Assembly: GCA_900321195.1 (NCBI GenBank)
Contig: ONVG01000017.1
Coordinates: forward strand, 1-14,521
Length of the DNA: 14,521 bases
From: an uncultured Eubacteriales bacterium
GTDB taxonomy: Bacteria; Bacillota; Clostridia; Oscillospirales; Acutalibacteraceae
Reading direction: 5' to 3'
Made by a program: the position numbers and the translations under genes. Positions 7,382 to 11,873 of this stretch are shown in pieces. Every line of letters begins with the position of its first letter. Within the stretch, counting starts at the first letter, position 1. The notes beneath the pieces are model-generated. The model saw nothing but the letters and a program-made list of their open reading frames with translations, ran no database searches and was not told the DNA's origin.

Positions 7382-8230
7382 TTATTGCCTCCTCTGTTTT
7401 TTTATTGCAGCCCTAAGCCAGTAATGAACGGTAAGCTCAAGGCTTTCTGTCTTTTCAAGCATTTCCAGTCTTTCCTTATGTATGCGCCAGAAATGCGGCG
7501 TCATTTTAAGAAGCTGACAAAGCTGTGTATTATCAAGCTTTATTCTGAAACGATGCTCGGTGCATTCCGCCTCGTCAAAAAGCTCCGTACACGGTGACGG
7601 GTGCTTATGCTGCTCGAATACCTCGTCATATATTATCTCTTTAAGCTCACGAAGGTGGTCGCTGCCTACAGTCACCTCTATAAAACAGCCGCCGTCCTTC
7701 AGGACTCTTGCGTATTCTTCCGGCTGTATAAGTGAAAACATAGCTGTTATGACATCAACAGACCTGCTCTCAAACGGCAGTGATGACGCTGTGGCAACGA
7801 GCCATAATATATCACGGCTCCTTGAGCATGCCATTCTCACTCCGTCTTTTGAGATATCTATGCCCGAATATACTCCTTTGCAGCTTTGCTTTATAAGCTC
7901 TGTATAATATCCCTCTCCGCAGCCTATATCCAGTACGACAGGGCTTTCCGTCCGTCTGTACTTCTTTACAGCATCAATTACGCTGCTGCATATGGGCATG
8001 TAGCTGCCGCTGTCAAGAAAGCTCCTTCTTGCGGTAAGCATTTCATTTGTATCTCCGGGATGAAGAGAATGCTTATTCTGTACGGGCAGAAGATTCACAT
8101 ACCCTTGCCTTGCAATATCAAAGCTGTGGCTTTTTTCGCATACAAAGCGTTTATCATCCTTTATAAGCGGTTTTGCGCATATCGGACATACAAGCCTTAT
8201 ACCGCCGTTATCAAGATAAGTTTTATCCAA
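7382..8230 (-). CDS. 23S rRNA (guanine) methyltransferase, RlmA family
   Basis: The protein has an N-terminal zinc finger, C-P-I-C then C-x3-H, and the segment G-D-T-N-E-M-L-T-A-R-R-S-F-L-D-S-G-x-Y typical of RlmA. The SAM-binding motif I is V-L-D-I-G-C-G-E-G, followed by G-I-D-I-S-K. The family methylates N1 of G745 (RlmA-I) or G748 (RlmA-II/TlrB) in 23S rRNA; Gram-positive members usually target G748. The frame also allows a GTG start at 8242, one base after the SprT-like stop. However, GGTGGAG (8237-8243) is well placed 6 bases before TTG 8230, so I prefer TTG; numbering from GTG adds four residues. Either way all motifs are present and the gene is coupled to its neighbours on both sides. 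Confidence 0.88.
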   Translation of the reverse strand: MDKTYLDNGGIRLVCPICAKPLIKDDKRFVCEKSHSFDIARQGYVNLLPVQNKHSLHPGDTNEMLTARRSFLDSGSYMPICSSVIDAVKKYRRTESPVVLDIGCGEGYYTELIKQSCKGVYSGIDISKDGVRMACSRSRDILWLVATASSLPFESRSVDVITAMFSLIQPEEYARVLKDGGCFIEVTVGSDHLRELKEIIYDEVFEQHKHPSPCTELFDEAECTEHRFRIKLDNTQLCQLLKMTPHFWRIHKERLEMLEKTESLELTVHYWLRAAIKKQRRQ

Positions 8231-8243
8231 TGAACTCTCCACC

Positions 8244-8753
8244 CTATTTTATTCTTGTCAGACTTCCTCCGCAGCGGCACCTGTAATGCGACGGCATCGC
8301 TATAGCATTTGAATATCGGCTCCGCGCTATCTCTGCTCCGCATTTGCTGCACTTCAATATATATTTTGCTGTTTTCTGTATCTCTGTTTTCTGAACGCCC
8401 ATTTCCTCTGCGGTATTTGTCCTCTGTATATTATAACCGTATCTGCGGTTTAGTATGTCAGCATATTTTTTAAATATACTTCCGTGGTCTCCGCAGCCCC
8501 TGCATGTATGTATAAGCTCATGGCAAAGCGTCTGCATACATGAGCTTTCGGGCGCTGTAAGCATTATCGAAGAAAGCTCTATAGTATATGAGCCGTTCTT
8601 CATTATGCACATGCCGAAACGCTTTTTTGCCCTATTATTTATCCTTACATGCGGGTCTATCCTTTCGGATATCGGTATGCCTGATGTCTTTAGCTGGAGC
8701 ATAGCCTTTTTCAAAAGACTGTCGGGGTCGTTTACTTTATTTTCCGCGGACAT
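8244..8753 (-). CDS. SprT-like zinc metalloprotein
   Basis: This 169-residue protein carries the gluzincin motif H-E-L-I-H (His78, Glu79, His82) with a likely third ligand His90 in G-C-G-D-H-G-S-I-F. A C-terminal zinc ribbon is formed by C-S-K-C (135, 138) and C-R-C (159, 161). This is the SprT-like layout shared with bacterial SprT and the protease domain of eukaryotic Spartan, which cuts DNA-protein crosslinks; bacterial functions are poorly defined. The ATG follows GGAGGAG very closely (4-base spacer). The gene lies 10 bases after proX and one base or less before the rRNA methyltransferase gene, in the middle of the operon. Confidence 0.88.
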   Translation of the reverse strand: MSAENKVNDPDSLLKKAMLQLKTSGIPISERIDPHVRINNRAKKRFGMCIMKNGSYTIELSSIMLTAPESSCMQTLCHELIHTCRGCGDHGSIFKKYADILNRRYGYNIQRTNTAEEMGVQKTEIQKTAKYILKCSKCGAEIARSRYSNAIAMPSHYRCRCGGSLTRIK

Positions 8754-8763
8754 ATCTCCTCCG

Positions 8764-9303
8764 TCAAAGCGTTACGGTTATAAAGTCATGCTTTATATAA
8801 GGGAGTATTTTTTCTTTCAGATCTGCTGTCGGGAATTTTATGCTTGACGTATTTATACATGGATGACAGCCAAAATACTCATTCTTCAATACATCCTCAT
8901 CTATGACTAACTGCACCTTGTTTTCAGTATCGTTCATAAGTCCCAAAACGGTTACGGAGCCGGGAGTAACACCCAAAAAGCTCTGCATGAACTCCTCACC
9001 TGCAAATGACAGTCTTGAACAGCCTAACTGCTTTGTTATGTCTTTTGTATGGAATTCCTTATCGGCAGGCATAACAAGAAGGTAAAAGTCAGTTTTCTGA
9101 CGGTTGCACAAAAACAGATTCTTGCATATCATAATGCCCAGAGCTTCATCTGCCTTTTTGCAGTCCTCCATAGTTGCAGCCGCCTCATGCTTTACGCCGG
9201 AATACTCCACTCCAAGCTTATCAAGCATATCATAGGCAGCGCTCTCCTGCGGCAGCATTTCATTATTATCAGGTCTGCCGCTGAATAAAATAACATCGTT
9301 CAT
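8764..9303 (-). CDS. proX: Prolyl-tRNA editing protein ProX (YbaK/EbsC-like)
   Basis: The 179-residue product matches the stand-alone trans-editing deacylases that hydrolyse Ala-tRNA(Pro) made in error by prolyl-tRNA synthetase. Visible family features are the conserved Lys61 in C-K-N-L-F-L, the phrase G-V-T-P-G-S-V-T-V-L-G-L (111-122) and G-C-H-P-C-I-N followed by T-S-S-I (145-154). Length is normal for ProX/PrdX. An AGAGGT-like site precedes ATG 9303, 35 bases after the upstream HAD gene. Co-transcription with an rRNA methyltransferase suggests a translation-quality theme, which is inference only. Confidence 0.88.
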   Translation of the reverse strand: MNDVILFSGRPDNNEMLPQESAAYDMLDKLGVEYSGVKHEAAATMEDCKKADEALGIMICKNLFLCNRQKTDFYLLVMPADKEFHTKDITKQLGCSRLSFAGEEFMQSFLGVTPGSVTVLGLMNDTENKVQLVIDEDVLKNEYFGCHPCINTSSIKFPTADLKEKILPYIKHDFITVTL

Positions 9304-9338
9304 AATAAATACCTCTTTTATCAGTAATTGCCGTATGC

Positions 9339-10157
9339 TTATGCGTTCACATGCTCGGTAAGTCTTTCAAGAACATAGGCTATACCGTCATCATCATTGG
9401 AATATGTAACATAATCCGCAGCGTTCTTTACAGTATCGGATGCATTCGACATAGCTATGCCAAGTCCTGCATACTCTAACATTGATATATCATTGAAGCC
9501 GTCTCCGCAGGCTATGCACTCGTCTGTGCTGAATCCGAGAAAACGGATAAGCCTGTCAATAGACTTTGCCTTGTCAACATCCTTAGGCACTATTTCAAGG
9601 AAGAACGGCTCCGACCTGAATATACCGAGAGTGTCTGAATATTTTTTGGAGAGTATCCTTTCAAGCTCAAGTATATGCTCAGGCTCTCCCTGCAAAAGAC
9701 ACTTTGTAACATCAAAGTCAACATAGGACGCAAAATCCTCAACGAATTTTATCTCCATACCGTTTATGCGGCCTTCAAGCTCTGTATACTTATTTATCTG
9801 ATGACCGACAAGTATCTTATCGCCCTCATAGGTATTTATACCTACGGGATAGTCCTTTATTATCCCGCATATCTCAGGGATATACTCTCTTGGCAAGGTG
9901 CTGCTGAAAATAACTTCATTCGTTCTGCAGTCAACAGCGCAGCCACCGTTATAGGCAAGTATATATCCGCCGTATTTTTCAAGCTCAAGAGTTTTTGCAT
10001 GAGGGATTATTCCCTGTGTAGGACGGCCGGACGCAAGTATTATCTTACCGCCGATCTCCTGATAATTCATCAGCATTTCCTTGGTTTTAGGCGTTATCAC
10101 CTTGTCGGAATTTGTCAGTGTACCGTCAATATCCAGTGCGATTACCTTAAAAAACAT
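9339..10157 (-). CDS. Cof-type HAD-IIB sugar-phosphate phosphatase
   Basis: The 272-residue protein is a class IIB HAD hydrolase. Motif I is D-I-D-G-T-L (Asp9, Asp11), motif II L-A-S-G-R (Ser43), followed by the alpha/beta cap at about 85-185. Motif III lysine lies in V-D-K-A-K-S-I (196 or 198) and motif IV is G-D-G-F-N-D (Asp219, Asp223). Family members such as YidA and Cof act on sugar phosphates, erythrose 4-phosphate or flavin/pyridoxal phosphates; the substrate here is unknown. It is the first gene of the five-gene leftward operon, with a promoter at 10200-10229. The ribosome binding site (AAAGTGGGA) is weaker than those of its neighbours. Confidence 0.92.
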   Translation of the reverse strand: MFFKVIALDIDGTLTNSDKVITPKTKEMLMNYQEIGGKIILASGRPTQGIIPHAKTLELEKYGGYILAYNGGCAVDCRTNEVIFSSTLPREYIPEICGIIKDYPVGINTYEGDKILVGHQINKYTELEGRINGMEIKFVEDFASYVDFDVTKCLLQGEPEHILELERILSKKYSDTLGIFRSEPFFLEIVPKDVDKAKSIDRLIRFLGFSTDECIACGDGFNDISMLEYAGLGIAMSNASDTVKNAADYVTYSNDDDGIAYVLERLTEHVNA

Positions 10158-10199
10158 ACAGATCCCACTTTCTTTTTATTACTGATTTGCCTGATATAT

Positions 10200-10229
10200 A
10201 TTTTAGTAAAAATCCCCCTTGCTCGTCAA
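10200..10229 (-). promoter_or_regulatory. Promoter of the HAD-proX-sprT-rlmA-lipoprotein operon
   Basis: On the minus strand TTGACG (10224-10229) is followed by an 18-base spacer and TAAAAT (10200-10205). The spacer contains a G5 run. Transcription would start near 10193, about 35 bases before the ATG at 10157. Confidence 0.65.
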
Positions 10230-10344
10230 TAGTATTTATAGTGCATAAATAGCGAAAAAACGAATATTTTTTGTTTCATTCATTAAATAATGACATTGTT
10301 TATCGTTAATTTGCACAATTTTGAAAATTATTTTAAAAAATATA

Positions 10345-10372
10345 TTGAAAAATTTCTCTTAAAGTGTATAAT
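10345..10372 (+). promoter_or_regulatory. Promoter of the CBM26 lipoprotein gene
   Basis: TTGAAA (10345-10350), a 16-base spacer and a perfect TATAAT (10367-10372) lie in very AT-rich DNA. The expected start near 10379 leaves a leader of about 48 bases before GGAGGT (10415-10420) and the ATG. The layout suggests strong expression. Confidence 0.75.
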
Positions 10373-10426
10373 TATATATAGAATTTAGAGAATCATTTTA
10401 GGTTCATATATAACGGAGGTAATGAA

Positions 10427-11110
10427 ATGAAACGCAGACAATTCACCGCAATTTTTACGGCTCTTGCCGTTAGTGTATGCTCCTCTCTTCTTCTTGTTGG
10501 ATGTGCCGGAGAAACCTATAACTATAAGCTTAAAAAGGGAATGAAATCCGATGGAAATGTCGAGAACTATGAGTATGTAGGTCTTGTAAGTGAGGAAACC
10601 ACTGAATCAAAATCAGATGATGCTGCTGCATCTACCGAAACTTCTGCTCCTGCTGCAACTTCTGCTCCTGCTGCAGAATCAAGTGCTCCTGCTACTGTAA
10701 GCACAGTTGAGTCAAGCGTTCCTGTAAGCACAGTTGAGTCAAGCGTTCCTGTAAGCACAGTTGAATCAAGCGTTGAGCCGGTCGCTGATCAAAGCAGTCA
10801 GGAAAGCACGGAAGCTCCCGCAGCTGAAGGCACAGTAATAAAGTTCAGAAAGCCCGGTACTGACAAGTGGGCGTTTGATGATGTCTGCGCTTATGTAGTA
10901 GGCGAAAATGCTGCCGGTGAAAAGGATGTTAAAAATGCTCAGTGGCCCGGCGTTCCTATGACTGCCGAGGGCGACAACATTTATTCATACGTTGTACCGA
11001 ATGATATTCTCAATGCAAACGTAATATTCAACTGCAATACAGGTAAGGTTCAGTTCCCGAGAAGCAAAGGCGTTGAGATAGAAGCAAATAAGATATACGA
11101 AGTAGAGTAA
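10427..11110 (+). CDS. Surface lipoprotein with C-terminal CBM26-like starch-binding module
   Basis: The 227-residue product has a lipoprotein signal peptide ending at L-V-G-C (Cys26). A low-complexity Ala/Ser/Pro/Glu/Thr/Val linker (about 58-135) includes a tandem repeat of S-T-V-E-S-S-V-P-V. The C-terminal module (136-226) resembles CBM26: V-I-K-F-R-K-P at its start, Trp148, A-Q-W-P-G-V-P-M (Trp173), Y-S-Y-V-V-P (186-191) and N-V-I-F-N (198-202). CBM26 binds alpha-1,4-glucans and is frequent in Ruminococcus bromii-type amylases. No hydrolase domain is present, so this is probably a non-catalytic starch-binding or sensing protein held at the membrane by its lipid. GGAGGT sits 6 bases before the ATG. 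It is flanked by its own promoter and terminator and is likely monocistronic. Confidence 0.85.
   Translation: MKRRQFTAIFTALAVSVCSSLLLVGCAGETYNYKLKKGMKSDGNVENYEYVGLVSEETTESKSDDAAASTETSAPAATSAPAAESSAPATVSTVESSVPVSTVESSVPVSTVESSVEPVADQSSQESTEAPAAEGTVIKFRKPGTDKWAFDDVCAYVVGENAAGEKDVKNAQWPGVPMTAEGDNIYSYVVPNDILNANVIFNCNTGKVQFPRSKGVEIEANKIYEVE
10697..10774 (+). repeat. 27-bp tandem repeat in the lipoprotein linker
   Basis: The unit starting GTAAGCACAGTTGAGTCAAG occupies 10697-10723 and 10724-10750 identically. A third partial copy (10751-10774) has one change (GAG to GAA). The repeat is a multiple of three, so copy-number change would alter linker length without breaking the frame. Confidence 0.9.
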
Positions 11111-11189
11111 TACATATCATTAAATAACATATAAACGGGTGCGGTAAAGGGCGATGTCCTTAACGGAAAAATAAAACTGAATAGGATCC

Positions 11190-11230
11190 AGAGGACCGTC
11201 TTAAATGCAAGACGGTCCTTTCTGTGTTTT
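11190..11230 (+). terminator. Intrinsic terminator of the CBM26 lipoprotein gene
   Basis: AGGACCGTCTT (11192-11202) pairs perfectly with AAGACGGTCCT (11209-11219) around a 6-base loop. The stem can extend two pairs outward. A broken T-rich tail (TTCTGTGTTTT) follows. It lies about 80 bases after the stop codon at 11110. Confidence 0.85.
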
Positions 11231-11339
11231 CAGCAACCTCTGATTATGAATGATAGACAGGCAATCATATCGAGTTGATCATTACCAAAACTTCGTATAA
11301 AGCAATGCTTTCACACCTGTTGCACATGTTCAATTCTTC

Positions 11340-11368
11340 TTGCAATCTGTTTAATAGTATTATATAAT
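11340..11368 (+). promoter_or_regulatory. Candidate promoter of a short structured RNA
   Basis: TTGCAA (11340-11345, 4 of 6), a 17-base spacer and a perfect TATAAT (11363-11368) point rightward. The -10 box lies inside a 16-bp palindrome, AGTATTATATAATACT (11356-11371). An RNA started near 11375 would end at the terminator 11474-11500, about 125 bases. Confidence 0.45.
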
Positions 11369-11374
11369 ACTTTT

Positions 11375-11500
11375 TCACGTCAATGGCTAACTATATGCCG
11401 TTTTTAAACGCGGTGGACGAAGATTGTTTCTGTTAAGGACAGCAGAGTACAATCGAGAGTAGCATATTATTTTAGAGTCGAGGTTATCTCGGCTCTTTTT
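11375..11500 (+). ncRNA. Candidate small RNA or attenuator leader
   Basis: This interval lies between a promoter-like sequence and an intrinsic terminator. It contains a nested hairpin: GATTGT (11422-11427) pairs with ACAATC (11449-11454), and CTGT (11430-11433) with ACAG (11439-11442). A 17-codon frame (11383-11436) has no ribosome binding site and ends inside this hairpin, which recalls leader-peptide attenuators. However, I find no clear antiterminator pairing. No known RNA family is recognised. Confidence 0.3.
11474..11500 (+). terminator. Intrinsic terminator in the structured region
   Basis: AGAGTCGAG (11474-11482) pairs with CTCGGCTCT (11488-11496) with one G-T wobble and a 5-base loop, followed by T4. 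Its T-run is shared with the left arm of the next inverted repeat. Confidence 0.7.
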
Positions 11501-11530
11501 ACATTATAGGAAACTCCTATAATGTAAAAA
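11496..11530. repeat. Perfect inverted repeat, 16-bp arms with 3-base loop
   Basis: TTTTTACATTATAGGA (11496-11511) and its exact complement TCCTATAATGTAAAAA (11515-11530) flank AAC. The T5 at its left is also the tail of the preceding terminator. It could be a bidirectional terminator, an element end or a recombination site. Confidence 0.85.
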
Positions 11531-11540
11531 TAATTTGTAA

Positions 11541-11575
11541 TGCCCACCCAGTTTGCTGCTGCGCAGCAACGGGCA
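11541..11575. repeat. GC-rich two-part hairpin
   Basis: TGCCC (11541-11545) pairs with GGGCA (11571-11575). Inside, TTGCTGC (11553-11559) pairs with GCAGCAA (11563-11569). Function unknown. Confidence 0.6.
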
Positions 11576-11585
11576 GAGGCTTACC

Positions 11586-11614
11586 GAAAATAGCGTGCCG
11601 AAGGCACGATTTTC
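11586..11614. repeat. Hairpin CGTGCC-GAA-GGCACG with A/T outer stem
   Basis: CGTGCC (11594-11599) and GGCACG (11603-11608) enclose GAA. After a two-base bulge an outer stem GAAAAT/ATTTTC (11586-11591 with 11609-11614) forms. T-rich sequence follows on the plus strand, so weak termination is possible. Confidence 0.6.
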
Positions 11615-11630
11615 TTGTTTTCATGCTATC

Positions 11631-11660
11631 TGTTTAAAGCTAAAATAATAGCTTTAAACA
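11631..11660. repeat. Perfect 12-bp inverted repeat
   Basis: TGTTTAAAGCTA (11631-11642) and TAGCTTTAAACA (11649-11660) flank the 6-base spacer AAATAA. It is AT-rich and not followed by a T-run, so a protein-binding or recombination site is as likely as an RNA hairpin. Confidence 0.7.
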
Positions 11661-11759
11661 TCCGAATCATGTCAGATAAAGGTTGAACCGGAACATAGTT
11701 GCATACAACAACGTGTTATGCTATTGATTCATTTGATCGACACTGAATGATTCGTATTT

Positions 11760-11768
11760 TGTTATAAT
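11760..11768 (+). promoter_or_regulatory. Upstream extended -10 element
   Basis: TG-T-TATAAT is a perfect extended -10 sequence. No good -35 box is seen 16-18 bases upstream. It could give a second, longer transcript of the adenylation-domain gene. Confidence 0.35.
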
Positions 11769-11816
11769 AGTTGGATAAGTATCACCGAGCGTACTATGTA
11801 ATAAAAAACTGCGTAC

Positions 11817-11844
11817 TTGAAACACCTTTTAGATATGGTATAAT
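11817..11844 (+). promoter_or_regulatory. Promoter of the adenylation/GNAT/HxlR gene
   Basis: TTGAAA (11817-11822), a 16-base spacer and a perfect TATAAT (11839-11844) are reinforced by TGG before the -10 box. Transcription should start near 11851, about 23 bases before the ATG. Two direct GCGTACT copies (11789-11795 and 11811-11817) lie 22 bp apart just upstream, and a palindrome covers the -10 box. Confidence 0.8.
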
Positions 11845-11853
11845 TATTATACC
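11837..11853. promoter_or_regulatory. 17-bp operator-like palindrome over the -10 box
   Basis: GGTATAAT-T-ATTATACC has perfect 8-bp arms around one central base. It contains the whole -10 hexamer and reaches the start site. A bound dimer would repress. The gene it controls ends in an HxlR-type DNA-binding domain, so autoregulation is a natural guess. Confidence 0.55.
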
Positions 11854-11873
11854 GAAAGAAGAAGGTGATTCAA

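Larger units (their letters stand above)
11220..11760. other. Gene-free, hairpin-rich region between terminator and adenylation-domain gene
   Basis: No frame here looks like a normal gene. The stretch contains a promoter-like pair (11340-11368), a nested hairpin (11422-11454), a terminator (11474-11500), a long perfect inverted repeat (11496-11530) and three more hairpins between 11541 and 11660. The last 100 bases (11661-11760) show nothing convincing. The region lies at the change to more GC-rich coding DNA, so it may be the edge or remnant of an acquired element; this is inference. Confidence 0.5.

Noticed and set aside
11697..11722. Imperfect inverted repeat around GCATA/TATGC
   Set aside because: Only five perfect pairs with an 11-base spacer; not distinguishable from chance in AT-rich DNA.
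11865..11873. GTG 11865 as start of the adenylation gene
   Set aside because: The GTG overlaps the ribosome binding site GAAGGTG; ATG 11874 has the proper 8-base spacing.
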